Source: a virus. Taken from it: a DNA stretch of 48,779 nt. Below the pieces are notes generated by a model. That model ran no database searches. It was given only the letters and a program-made list of their open reading frames with translations, and was not told the DNA's origin. A program made the translations under genes and the position numbers. Shown here in pieces: positions 11,001 through 19,225 of this stretch (positions are counted from its first letter, which is position 1; the number at the start of each line of letters is the position of its first letter). The stretch covers positions 1-48,779 of IMG/VR virus record IMGVR_UViG_3300042389_000320; one strand, 5' to 3'.

Positions 11001-11648
11001 ATGAAATTAATCACAGAGCATACTGAGGATGTAAAACCTCTAATTGAAGCTCGTGAGGACGGCAAAAAGTCCTATTTTATAGAAGGAATAATGCTTCAAG
11101 CAGAAACTGTTAATCGTAACGGTAGAATGTATCCCCTTTCTATTCTTTCAGAAGAAATTGGAAGATACACTAATAATTACATTATAAAAAACAGAGCCAT
11201 GGGTGAATTAAACCACCCAACGAGTCCAACCGTAAATCTTGATAAGGTTTGTCATATGATAACCGAAATGAAGAAAAGCGGTAATGATTTTATCGGCAAG
11301 GCAAAAATTCTCACAGAAACCCCTATGGGTGCTATTGTCAAAAATTTAATTGATGAAGGTGCATGTCTTGGTGTTTCTTCAAGAGGAATGGGTTCATTGC
11401 AAAAAATCAATGGAGTAAATATCGTTCAAAAGGACTTTACTCTTTCTGCTATTGATATTGTTGCAGATCCATCTGCCCCTGGCGCATTTGTAAATGGCAT
11501 CATGGAAGGTAAAGAATGGATTTGGGATAACGGCATTTTGAAAGAACAACAAATTTCAGAATACCATAATAAACTTAAAAAAACACCAAAACGAAAATTA
11601 GAGGAAAGAGCTTTAAGTCTTTTTAAGCATTTCCTAAGAAATATCTGA
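11001..11648 (+). CDS. 21: Prohead maturation protease gp21
   Basis: 215 aa, matching T4 gp21 (212 aa). Motifs of the herpesvirus-protease-like fold are present: His72 in MGELNHP, Ser126/127 in LGVSSRGMGS, and DIVADPSAPGAF near residue 155. The N-terminal YFIEGIMLQAETVNRNGR is typical. It cleaves the scaffold and the capsid N-terminus during head maturation. It starts three bases after the gp67-like gene. Confidence 0.93.
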   Translation: MKLITEHTEDVKPLIEAREDGKKSYFIEGIMLQAETVNRNGRMYPLSILSEEIGRYTNNYIIKNRAMGELNHPTSPTVNLDKVCHMITEMKKSGNDFIGKAKILTETPMGAIVKNLIDEGACLGVSSRGMGSLQKINGVNIVQKDFTLSAIDIVADPSAPGAFVNGIMEGKEWIWDNGILKEQQISEYHNKLKKTPKRKLEERALSLFKHFLRNI

Positions 11649-11714
11649 GGTGTGTACAGTCGTTTATATTGTCAAAAAATAGATATTACTAAATATTAAA
11701 AAACGGAGGTCAAA

Positions 11715-12677
11715 GTGTCAGAATACGAAGATACAAATTTATATAACGATGGATCGGGTCGAGGTGCAAAACTAGGCACTCTCGACGGTGCAAGAGCATT
11801 CAATGCGGCGGCCGCTAACATGGCTTCACTAAAACCAGGCGGGGCACAACCAACTGGCGGACAGGACGAATCAGATGATGCAGATGACAGCATTAATGAA
11901 GAATCAGAAATGGAACAACTAGAACTTGACATTTCAGATACTTTAAATGCGCTATTCGAATCTACCGAAGCATCACCTGAGTTTGTTGAAAAATTCAAAG
12001 TAGTCTTTGAAGCAGCACTTTCAGAAAAAGTTTCACTGATTGAACAATCAATTCTTGAAGCAAGCAAGGAAGTAATTGAAGAAAATATTGAATCAATTAC
12101 CGAAGAATTAACTAATCATATGGACGAATATCTTTCATATGTTGTTGAAGAATGGATGCAAGAAAATAAACTTGCAGTCGAAAGTGGTTTCAGAACTGAA
12201 ATTGCAGAAAACTTTATGATGGGACTCAAAGAACTATTTGAAAATAGTTTCATTGATGTACCACAAGAAAAATATGATGTTTTAGATGATCTATTTGCGT
12301 CAAATTCAGACCTTGAAGAACAATTAAATCACACACTAAAAGAAAATATTGATCTAAAGAATAAGGTTCTTGCTCATGAGTGTGCTGAATCATTTGTTGA
12401 AATGAGCAGAGGTCTTGCAGATACTGAAATTGAGAAACTAGCAAAACTTTCAGAAAATATTGAATTCAATAGTGTAGATCAATATCGTGAAAAGATCGAA
12501 CTTTTGAAAGAATCGTATTTCGGATCTGAAGGTTCTCCAGAATATACTGGATCACTTTTAACCGAAGAAACTACAGATGTAAATAGAAAACCAGCTGGTG
12601 CGGATCCTATGATGGATGCGTATATCCATAGCATCAGCAACCAGCTTAAGTTAACAAATCGTAAAACAGCAAAATAA
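11715..12677 (+). CDS. 22: Scaffolding prohead core protein gp22
   Basis: 320 aa starting at GTG 11715, with GGAGG at 11705-11709. It is strongly acidic and helical from residue 55 on (SEMEQLELDISDTLNALF, then repeated Glu-rich coiled-coil stretches), as in the T4-type major scaffold (T4: 269 aa). It lies between gp21 and gp23 as in T4. The first 50 residues are Gly/Ala-rich. The C-terminus (MMDAYIHSISNQLKLTNR) resembles the conserved end of gp22 in related phages. The protein is expected to be destroyed by gp21. Confidence 0.9.
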   Translation: MSEYEDTNLYNDGSGRGAKLGTLDGARAFNAAAANMASLKPGGAQPTGGQDESDDADDSINEESEMEQLELDISDTLNALFESTEASPEFVEKFKVVFEAALSEKVSLIEQSILEASKEVIEENIESITEELTNHMDEYLSYVVEEWMQENKLAVESGFRTEIAENFMMGLKELFENSFIDVPQEKYDVLDDLFASNSDLEEQLNHTLKENIDLKNKVLAHECAESFVEMSRGLADTEIEKLAKLSENIEFNSVDQYREKIELLKESYFGSEGSPEYTGSLLTEETTDVNRKPAGADPMMDAYIHSISNQLKLTNRKTAK

Positions 12678-12687
12678 TAAATAAATA
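12677..12687 (+). promoter_or_regulatory. Overlapping late boxes before the capsid gene
   Basis: Two overlapping copies of the ATAAATA core (12677-12683 and 12681-12687, each preceded by A) overlap the gp22 stop codon and lie about 17 bases before the gp23 ATG, with AAGGAG between. The most abundant structural protein would need its own late promoter. The boxes are AATAAATA rather than TATAAATA. Confidence 0.6.
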
Positions 12688-12703
12688 ACAAGGAGAAATA
12701 GAG

Positions 12704-14146
12704 ATGGATTTTAATTCGACAACCCCGTATGATACTTTAGTAGAAAAGTGGAGTCCTGTGCTAGATCACAAGGAACTCGAAGAAATTAATGACATTCACA
12801 AGAAGAGAGTCACTGCAGTTCTTCTAGAAAACCAGAAGAATGCAATGAGAGAACAGTACCTAGTTGAAGCCCCAGCCAACGCAATGGGTGGTGCATTCTC
12901 AGTTCCTACTGTTTCATCGGCAACCAACACTTCGCTAGCAGGTTATGATCCAATTCTAATCTCACTAGTTCGTCGTGCAATGCCTAATGTTGTTGCATAT
13001 GATATTTGCGGTGTGCAGCCAATGACTGCTCCAACCGGACTTATCTTTGCAATGCGTAGCAAGTATGATTCACAGACCGGGTTTGAATCACACTTCGATG
13101 AACCATTACCAGCATTCGCTGGTGCTGCAGGTTCAACTTCTGGTATTACCTTCGGATTCTCACCACTAGAAGGCGGTACTTGGTTGAATCTTAACGGTGC
13201 TCCAACTGGTGCTAAGTGGCCAACTAGAGATGGTGCAAATGACCCACTTTCAAACTTCCGTGGTTTCTCGACTGCAAATGCAGAAAACCTCGGCACTGGT
13301 TCTCCATCATTCCAGCAAATGGCATTCAGCATTGAGCGTGTTGCCGTGGAAGCAAAGACCAGAGCACTAAAGGCAGAGTACACCACCGAACTTGCACAAG
13401 ACCTCAAGGCCGTTCACGGACTTGACGCTGAGGCAGAACTTGCTAATATTCTTAGCACTGAAATCCTCAACGAAATCAACCGCGAAATTATCCGTGCAAT
13501 GTACCATGTTGCAAAGACCGGTTGCAAGCAACCAGACCTTGCTAACTACTCAAGCGGTACTGGTGGTATCTACGACATCCTAAATGACTCAGATGGTCGT
13601 TGGAGCGCAGAACGTTTCCGCGGTCTAATGTTCCAGATTGAACGCGAAGCAAATGTTATCGCCAAGCAAACCCGTAGAGGCAAGGGTAACTTCATCATCT
13701 GCTCTGCAGATGTTGCAAGCGCCCTAGCAATGGGTGGTTTCCTAAACCTTGCTCCTGCCATGACCGCCAACCTAAATGTTGACGACACTGGTAATGTCTT
13801 CGCTGGTATTCTTGCCGGTAAGATGAAGGTTTACATCGATCCATTCGTCAACACCAACCAGAACTTCGTTTGCGTTGGTTATAAGGGTTCAACTCCTTAT
13901 GACGCAGGATTCTTCTACTGCCCATATGTTCCACTACAGATGGTTCGTGCAGTAAATCAGGATACCTTCCAACCCAAGATTGGCTTCAAGACTCGTTACG
14001 GAATGGTTGCAAACCCATTCGCTAAGGGTCGTACCTCATGGGCAAATCAAACTGGTACTGATGGTCTAGACTCAGACAGCAATGTTTACTACCGTCTATT
14101 CCGCGTTGATAATCTCCACGGACAGACCGGCGGATACGTCGCCTGA
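12704..14146 (+). CDS. 23: Major capsid protein gp23
   Basis: 480 aa (T4 gp23: 521 aa), with CAAGGAG before the ATG. Diagnostic blocks are VRRAMPNVVAYDICGVQPM (about 87-105), PTGLIFAMRSKY, VEAKTRALKAEYTTELAQDL, GKGNFIICSADVASAL and KIGFKTRYGMVANPF. T4-type gp23 is matured by gp21 cleavage near residue 65, and here AMGGAFSVPT lies close to that site. Codon use is visibly richer in C-ending codons than in neighbours, as expected for the most expressed gene. A strong terminator follows within 30 bases. Confidence 0.97.
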   Translation: MDFNSTTPYDTLVEKWSPVLDHKELEEINDIHKKRVTAVLLENQKNAMREQYLVEAPANAMGGAFSVPTVSSATNTSLAGYDPILISLVRRAMPNVVAYDICGVQPMTAPTGLIFAMRSKYDSQTGFESHFDEPLPAFAGAAGSTSGITFGFSPLEGGTWLNLNGAPTGAKWPTRDGANDPLSNFRGFSTANAENLGTGSPSFQQMAFSIERVAVEAKTRALKAEYTTELAQDLKAVHGLDAEAELANILSTEILNEINREIIRAMYHVAKTGCKQPDLANYSSGTGGIYDILNDSDGRWSAERFRGLMFQIEREANVIAKQTRRGKGNFIICSADVASALAMGGFLNLAPAMTANLNVDDTGNVFAGILAGKMKVYIDPFVNTNQNFVCVGYKGSTPYDAGFFYCPYVPLQMVRAVNQDTFQPKIGFKTRYGMVANPFAKGRTSWANQTGTDGLDSDSNVYYRLFRVDNLHGQTGGYVA

Positions 14147-14173
14147 TAACAAAGACTGAATAAGGTTCAGTAG

Positions 14174-14205
14174 CAGGGAGGGGCAAAACCCCTCCCTGTT
14201 TTTTT
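14174..14205 (+). terminator. Rho-independent terminator after gp23
   Basis: A perfect 10-bp GC-rich stem (CAGGGAGGGG at 14174-14183 with its complement at 14189-14198) has a 5-base loop (CAAAA) and is followed by seven T. It ends the head operon and insulates the next gene, whose ATG is only 12 bases beyond the T run. Confidence 0.93.
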
Positions 14206-14212
14206 ATACATA
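14205..14212 (+). promoter_or_regulatory. Possible variant late box TATACATA
   Basis: TATACATA sits at the end of the terminator T run, 5 bases before the ATG at 14218. A late start about 6 bases downstream of the box would fall on the ATG itself, giving a leaderless mRNA. The downstream gene needs some promoter because the strong terminator is directly upstream. It is one mismatch from the T4 box, so the call is tentative. Confidence 0.4.
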
Positions 14213-14217
14213 CTTAT

Positions 14218-14802
14218 ATGTCAAATAACATATTAGAATATCTTGGAAATTTACCTATTGATTTGTTAAATCAATTACCTGGAGATATCTTACTAAAGAA
14301 TCCATATCAACCAGAAAACAGAAATAAACTAACCAATAATAAGTTTCTATTTTTAATTAATAGATGTCCTACCTTCACATATTTTTGTCAAAGAGCAAAT
14401 ATACCAGAATTGTCGATGGGTATAAGTATTCAATCAAATCCAACTGCAATTGATATAAAAAGACCAGGAACTAGACATGTATTTGGTGATTTGGCAGTTG
14501 GATTTGTAGTCGATGAAGAAATGAAAAATTGGTTGGAAATATACAATTGGATTCGTGATTTATCCAACGACACGAATGCATATTCCGATGTTTTAAAGGA
14601 GCATCAGAAAGTATCCTCTGCACTTTTAACTGTTTTTAACAGTGCATATAAACCAATCATAAATGTTAATTTTTACAATTTATTTCCAATATCATTAACC
14701 GGAATAGATTTTGATTCAACACTTCCTGCGGTGGATGCAGTTGTAGCATCTGCTACATTCTCGTATACTCATTATGAAATACAAGGTATAACTGCCGCTT
14801 GA
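14218..14802 (+). CDS. Tail-tube-like (gp19-family) baseplate or tail protein
   Basis: 194 aa with no Shine-Dalgarno. Residues 40-115 follow the tube-protein pattern seen in gp19 and related baseplate/tube initiators: FLFLINRCPTFTYFCQRANI, an IPELSM turn, PTAIDIKRPGTRHVFGDLAV, then FVVDEEMKNWLEIYNWIRDL. The C-terminus ends in a beta strand set (VASATFSYTHYEI). It may be a second tube paralogue, a tube initiator (gp54/gp48 role) or a terminator. The position after gp23 corresponds to where related phages carry gene 3 (tail completion), but I see no gp3 signature. The virion role is likely, the exact one open. Confidence 0.6.
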   Translation: MSNNILEYLGNLPIDLLNQLPGDILLKNPYQPENRNKLTNNKFLFLINRCPTFTYFCQRANIPELSMGISIQSNPTAIDIKRPGTRHVFGDLAVGFVVDEEMKNWLEIYNWIRDLSNDTNAYSDVLKEHQKVSSALLTVFNSAYKPIINVNFYNLFPISLTGIDFDSTLPAVDAVVASATFSYTHYEIQGITAA

Positions 14803-14832
14803 TTTCTGCCGATTATGTGATATAATCTAAGC
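14799..14832 (+). promoter_or_regulatory. Sigma70-like early promoter of uvsY, predicted leaderless
   Basis: TTGATT (14799-14804), a 16-base spacer, then TATAAT (14821-14826) with the extended -10 TGTGA directly before it. The expected start, 7 bases past the -10, is 14833, the A of the uvsY ATG. There is no ribosome-binding site between -10 and ATG. The same design is seen before genes 55 and rnh. Confidence 0.72.
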
Positions 14833-15273
14833 ATGTCAATTAAACTAAGTGAAATTCGAACTATGGCTGAACAAGATATGAAGATTGATCCATCTTCTTT
14901 GGATGTTGAAAGTCTTCGCACACCACAAATTCATAACAAGTATCTATCTATTATGTTGGACGAGAAACTGATTTTGAAGAAGTTGGAATCTGATCTAAAT
15001 ATAGTAAGGAAGAACAAGTGGTTGTATTACTCTGGAAAGATGTCAGATGAACAATTAAAGGATCTAGGATGGGAACCATTTGATCTTGCACTTCTTCGAC
15101 AAGACCTAGACAGATTCATCGATAGCGATCAACAAATAATTGATATCTCAAATAAAGTTGAACTTCAAAAGGAAAAGGTAAACTACCTAGAAAATCTTGT
15201 TAAAGTAATTTCTCAGAGGAATTGGAATATTCGTTCTGCAATTGATTGGATTAAATTTACACAGGGACAATGA
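14833..15273 (+). CDS. uvsY: Recombination mediator UvsY
   Basis: 146 aa (T4 UvsY: 137 aa). It is helical, with TPQIHNKYLSIMLDEKLILKKLE split as PQIHNKYLSIMLDEKL, then RKNKWLYYSGKMS and ISQRNWNIRSAIDWIKF at the end, all conserved in UvsY. In T4 it loads the UvsX recombinase on gp32-coated single-stranded DNA. The stop overlaps the uvsW ATG (ATGA), so the two are co-translated. The gene is served by its own early-type promoter. Confidence 0.92.
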   Translation: MSIKLSEIRTMAEQDMKIDPSSLDVESLRTPQIHNKYLSIMLDEKLILKKLESDLNIVRKNKWLYYSGKMSDEQLKDLGWEPFDLALLRQDLDRFIDSDQQIIDISNKVELQKEKVNYLENLVKVISQRNWNIRSAIDWIKFTQGQ

Positions 15274-16757
15274 TTGAAGTAAAACAAGTAGATGCCGTTA
15301 ATTTAAAAATCGACTGTGAAAAAGGCATTGCTAAGGAAATAAGTTCCTTTTTCACTTTCTCGGTTCCTAATTATCAATTTACACCAGCATATAAGAATAG
15401 ACTATGGGATGGAAAGATTCGTCTTTTCAATACTCTCACTCATACTCTTTATGTTGGATTGTTGGACTACTTGTTTAAGTTTGCCGAAGAGCGAGGATAT
15501 AAACTTCAATATGAACCAGTTCAGAATTTAAATTTAAAGTTCAACGAACAAGATATAGAAGACTTCTTTAAAAGAACAAAATGCTATAGTGATGGTAGCG
15601 AAATACAACCACACGAATATCAAAAAGATGCAGTAAAGCATGCATTATTGAAGCAAAGAACATTACTCATCTCTCCGACTGGAAGTGGTAAGTCTTTGAT
15701 AATTTACATGTGTGTTAGATATCTTTTAGAAAAAATTCCACCACATAAGAAAATTTTAATCGTAGTTCCAACAACTGGTCTTGTTGGTCAAATGGCAAAT
15801 GATTTCCACGATTATTCAAATAAGGATGGATTTCTCCGTAATTGTCATGCGGTATATTCCGGTCAACCAAAAGAGACAAATAGAAGAGTTATAATTTCAA
15901 CTTGGCAGAGCATCTATAAGATGAAAGAAGAATTCTTTAAAGATGTTCTTTGTGTGTTCGGAGATGAATGTCATTTGTTCAAAGCAAAATCACTCACTAC
16001 CCTAATGAATAAAATGAAAGGTTGTGAATTTAGAGTTGGAACTACAGGAACACTAGATGGAACGCATGTCCATAAATTAGTCGTAGAAGGTTTATTTGGT
16101 CCTGTTTTCCGTGTCACCACAACAAAGGATCTAATTGATCAAAATTTCTTATCGAATATAAAGATAAACTGCATCCTTTTAAAGTATCCAGAATCTAAAG
16201 TTGAAGAAATTAAAAGAGCAAAGTACATAGATGAAATACAATGGTTAGTTGCAAATGAAGAAAGAAATTATTTCATAGAACAACTATGTAAGAACTTAAC
16301 AGGGAATACTCTAGTTCTATTTAACTTTGTTGAGAAACATGGGATACCAATGTATAAAAGGCTAAAGCAATACTCTGAATATCCTTGCTATCTCATTCAT
16401 GGAAAAACACAGGCGGATGACAGGGAATCTATTCGTCAAATTGTAAATAAACAATCAAGAAGTATTCTTGTTGCTTCTTATGGCACATGTAGTACAGGAA
16501 TTAACATCAAGAACATACACAATATCGTTTTCACATCACCATCTAAATCGGTAGTTAGAGTCTTACAATCGATAGGTAGAGGATTGCGAAAGAGTGAAAA
16601 GAAAGATAAAGTTTCAATATACGACATAGGTGACGATCTTCGATGGAAGAAGCACCGTAACCATTCTCTCCGTCACATGGACGAAAGAATCAACCTATAT
16701 AGTAATGAGAGATTCCCTTACGAAGTAGTCAATATTAATCTAAAGGAGACATCATGA
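15270..16757 (+). CDS. uvsW: UvsW helicase (superfamily 2)
   Basis: 495 aa (T4 UvsW: 503 aa). The N-terminal DNA-binding part includes FTPAYKNRLWDGKIRLFN. Helicase motifs follow: a Q-like HEYQKDAV (115-122), Walker A SPTGSGKS (135-142), DECH at 232-235, GTTGTLDG, and motif VI QSIGRGLRKS. UvsW unwinds branched DNA and R-loops and helps the switch from origin- to recombination-dependent replication. It overlaps uvsY upstream and the next gene downstream by four bases. Confidence 0.94.
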   Translation: MIEVKQVDAVNLKIDCEKGIAKEISSFFTFSVPNYQFTPAYKNRLWDGKIRLFNTLTHTLYVGLLDYLFKFAEERGYKLQYEPVQNLNLKFNEQDIEDFFKRTKCYSDGSEIQPHEYQKDAVKHALLKQRTLLISPTGSGKSLIIYMCVRYLLEKIPPHKKILIVVPTTGLVGQMANDFHDYSNKDGFLRNCHAVYSGQPKETNRRVIISTWQSIYKMKEEFFKDVLCVFGDECHLFKAKSLTTLMNKMKGCEFRVGTTGTLDGTHVHKLVVEGLFGPVFRVTTTKDLIDQNFLSNIKINCILLKYPESKVEEIKRAKYIDEIQWLVANEERNYFIEQLCKNLTGNTLVLFNFVEKHGIPMYKRLKQYSEYPCYLIHGKTQADDRESIRQIVNKQSRSILVASYGTCSTGINIKNIHNIVFTSPSKSVVRVLQSIGRGLRKSEKKDKVSIYDIGDDLRWKKHRNHSLRHMDERINLYSNERFPYEVVNINLKETS

Positions 16758-17419
16758 ATTGCAAAATACTAAAATTAAAAAGCGGTGAAGAGGTTATTTC
16801 AATTCTAACAGAGACTAAGGGCAAATACACTCTTACGAATCCCATGTTATTTCGTTTCACTACAATGATGGATATGACTGGTAGACCATATGATATGACC
16901 ACTCTAAAGGATTGGTTGTATAATAGCGACGAAAAAACCATTAGCATCCCCCGTAGTCATGTTGCCTCAATTATAGAACCATCTCAAAAGTGCAAAACCA
17001 TTTACATGCAGCAACTTGATAATCTTTCTGCCGTTTCTAGTAATGTAGTTACTGACGAAGATAGAGAAATGGCAGAAAAAGAAATGGAAGACATGTTTAA
17101 CGAACTTTTTGAGAAGTTCGGTCCTGGTGGTGGTGCAGGTGGAGATTCTTCAGTTCTAGGTAAACTAGAAGGCGATGATAGTGAAATGGGTACAGAAAAA
17201 ATGAACGGGCAGGAAATGATTTATATGAGTATGGTTTTCCCACCTGAAATGATTATGAATCTTATTACTTCTGGCATTTTAGATCCCCGTGATCTACAAA
17301 AAATGATCAAGGAAGTAAAGAAGAAGAATAAGTTTACAGGGGATGAGAAGGATCGAAAAGACTTCGGAAATAAGTTTTCCGATTGGAACCCAGATCCTAA
17401 TTCAGATGACTATGCTTAA
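16754..17419 (+). CDS. Conserved T4-like phage protein, possibly Sm-like fold
   Basis: 221 aa. The first 85 residues (CKILKLKSGEEVISILTE, YTLTNPMLFRF, then IPRSHVASIIEPS) form a small beta-rich unit reminiscent of Sm/LSm-like barrels, in which a leading KLKSGEEV and a later hydrophobic strand are typical. The rest is acidic, with a Gly-rich linker (GPGGGAGGD) and a helical end. I recall similar proteins next to uvsW in marine T4-like phages but cannot name a tested function. It is translationally coupled to uvsW. Confidence 0.6.
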   Translation: MNCKILKLKSGEEVISILTETKGKYTLTNPMLFRFTTMMDMTGRPYDMTTLKDWLYNSDEKTISIPRSHVASIIEPSQKCKTIYMQQLDNLSAVSSNVVTDEDREMAEKEMEDMFNELFEKFGPGGGAGGDSSVLGKLEGDDSEMGTEKMNGQEMIYMSMVFPPEMIMNLITSGILDPRDLQKMIKEVKKKNKFTGDEKDRKDFGNKFSDWNPDPNSDDYA

Positions 17420-17508
17420 GTGGTTTCTAGAGTACTCAGAGGGCTTTAGAGCTCTTAGAGTATAGTTACTATTATCCTTTTCCATAGCCCACACAGACAG
17501 TGTAACGA

Positions 17509-17529
17509 GGTTGTCAAGTATTGTCAACC
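17509..17529. repeat. 21-bp inverted repeat, possible operator
   Basis: GGTTGTCAA, GTA, TTGTCAACC: the outer arms are perfect complements except at one internal position (T opposite T). It lies in the 163-base gap between the uvsW operon and gene 55, 38 bases before the gene 55 -35 element. The rest of the gap contains an imperfect hairpin near 17432-17462 without a T run and the promoter. A protein-binding site is an inference. Confidence 0.4.
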
Positions 17530-17545
17530 AATTTTTAGAAGATTC

Positions 17546-17582
17546 TTGATTTTTATATAATGGAAGGTATACTAGTGTCACT
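17546..17582 (+). promoter_or_regulatory. Sigma70-like promoter of gene 55, near-leaderless
   Basis: TTGATT (17546-17551), a 16-base spacer and TATACT (17568-17573). The expected start is near 17580, about three bases before the ATG at 17583. No Shine-Dalgarno lies between. A TATAAT at 17556-17561 also exists but lacks a -35 at proper distance. It would let the late sigma factor be made early by host polymerase. Confidence 0.62.
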
Positions 17583-18173
17583 ATGGGAAAGAAAAAGAAA
17601 CCAAAACAAGAAGAAGATATAGAAGATTCAAAAACATTAAAACATTATGTTGACAATCAGCGTTTCTGTAAAGAAATGACAGATTGGAAAAAGAAAGTAA
17701 AAGAAGCAGAAGAATGTGATGAGGGTAGACCCCCAGTTACAGATTATATTGCCGAATGTTTTTTAAAGATTGCTGAACATCTTTCCTATAGACCTAATTT
17801 TATTAACTATCCATTTAGAGAAGATATGGTCGGTGATGGTATAGAAAACTGTCTTCTATATGCTCATAATTTTGATCCAAAGAAATCCAAAAATCCATTC
17901 TCATACTTTACTCAAATAATTTATTATGCATTTCTGAGACGTATAGAAAAAGAAAAAAAACAAGCTTATATAAAATATAAGTCCTTGCAGATGAATGATC
18001 CAGATGGTAAATTTGTAGACTGGTTGAAGGAAAATCAGGGTTCCTCCACCTATACGGAATTTTTACAAAAGACTTTCTTTCTAAGTGAACAAGATCTCAA
18101 TAATCTAGAACCAAAACAAAGAAAGAAAAGAAAAAAGAAAAATAAAAGTAAGTCCAATAGGTTATTTGAATGA
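17583..18173 (+). CDS. 55: Late-transcription sigma factor gp55
   Basis: 196 aa (T4 gp55: 185 aa). The core DNA-recognition region is clear: FREDMVGDGIENCLLYAHNF, then FDPKKSKNPFSYFTQIIYYA and LRRIEKEKKQAYIKYK, the sigma region 2-like block of gp55. The C-terminus is very basic (KQRKKRKKKNKSKSNR) and ends in RLFE, like the short hydrophobic/acidic tail with which T4 gp55 binds the sliding clamp. It directs RNA polymerase to the TATAAATA boxes found elsewhere in this window. The stop overlaps the gene 47 ATG. Confidence 0.94.
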   Translation: MGKKKKPKQEEDIEDSKTLKHYVDNQRFCKEMTDWKKKVKEAEECDEGRPPVTDYIAECFLKIAEHLSYRPNFINYPFREDMVGDGIENCLLYAHNFDPKKSKNPFSYFTQIIYYAFLRRIEKEKKQAYIKYKSLQMNDPDGKFVDWLKENQGSSTYTEFLQKTFFLSEQDLNNLEPKQRKKRKKKNKSKSNRLFE

Positions 18174-19225
18174 AAATTGCAATAATAAATGATACGCATT
18201 TTGGTATTAGAAACGATTCTCCATTTTTTCTAGATCAATCTTTAGATTTCTTTGAGAAGATATTCTTTCCATATCTTAAAGAAAATAACATTAAAAATGT
18301 AATTCATCTTGGTGATCTTTTAGATCGCAGGAAGTTTGTAAATTTTAATACACTTTCTCAAGTAAGAAAACGATTCTTCAAACCACTCATTGATAATGGT
18401 ATAAAAACTCATATTACTATTGGTAATCATGATACTTATTATAAAAATACTAATAGTTTAAATTCTATTAATGAACTTTTTTTGAATGAATCAGATATTG
18501 TTACTATTGTAGAAACACCAACAGCAATCGATTATGATGGATTATGTATTGGAATTATTCCTTGGGTTGCAAAAGATAACGAAAAGGAATGTTTAGATTT
18601 TATTAAATCTTGTAAATGTCCAATTATTGGAGGACATTTTGAGATTAGTGGGTTTCATGTAATGAATGGTGTTGTCCATCCATCTGGATTGAATAAATCA
18701 ATATTTGAAAGATTTGAATTAGTTTTATCTGGTCATTTTCATTTGAAGCAGAATAATGGTAATATTCATTATCTCGGTACTCAATATGAATTGAATTTTG
18801 GGGATATGAATAGTCCAAAGGGATTTCATGTTTTAGATACAAAAACTAGAAATATTGAATTTATTAAAAATCCTAATAAGATATTCCATTTAATTAAATA
18901 TGATGATTCCACACAGGATGGTATTGATTCTATAATCTCTACTGATTTTTCTCAATATAAAAATGGTTTCATCAAGATCATTGTTTCAAATAAAACAAAA
19001 CCATTTGCATTTGATAAGTTCATTGATGCAATTTATACATTAAATCCTCAACAATTAACAATAGTTGAAGAATATACAGATAAGCAAAATCCAATAGATA
19101 TAGACATATCAGAGGATACTATATCAATTATAAATAAAGAGATCGATAATTTAGAACATATATCAGACAAAACTAAGTTAAAAATTATTATTAAAGATTT
19201 ATATATGGAGAGTTTAACACTATGA
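18170..19225 (+). CDS. 47: Recombination endonuclease subunit gp47 (SbcD/Mre11-like)
   Basis: 351 aa (T4 gp47: 339 aa). All phosphodiesterase motifs are present: NDTHFG (8-12), HLGDLLDRR (47-54), TIGNHDTYY (83-91), PIIGGHFEISG and LSGHFHLKQN. Together with gp46 it resects double-strand ends for recombination-dependent replication. In T4 genes 47 and 46 are nearly adjacent; here a SET-domain gene separates them, with ATGA overlap at the 3' end. Confidence 0.95.
   Translation: MKIAIINDTHFGIRNDSPFFLDQSLDFFEKIFFPYLKENNIKNVIHLGDLLDRRKFVNFNTLSQVRKRFFKPLIDNGIKTHITIGNHDTYYKNTNSLNSINELFLNESDIVTIVETPTAIDYDGLCIGIIPWVAKDNEKECLDFIKSCKCPIIGGHFEISGFHVMNGVVHPSGLNKSIFERFELVLSGHFHLKQNNGNIHYLGTQYELNFGDMNSPKGFHVLDTKTRNIEFIKNPNKIFHLIKYDDSTQDGIDSIISTDFSQYKNGFIKIIVSNKTKPFAFDKFIDAIYTLNPQQLTIVEEYTDKQNPIDIDISEDTISIINKEIDNLEHISDKTKLKIIIKDLYMESLTL

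Noticed and set aside
14218-14802. Gene 3 (tail completion protein)
   Set aside because: The position fits, but the sequence follows the gp19 tube pattern and I see no gp3 signature.
17432-17462. Terminator after the uvsW operon
   Set aside because: The stem has mismatches and G-T pairs and no T run follows, so it was not listed as a terminator.
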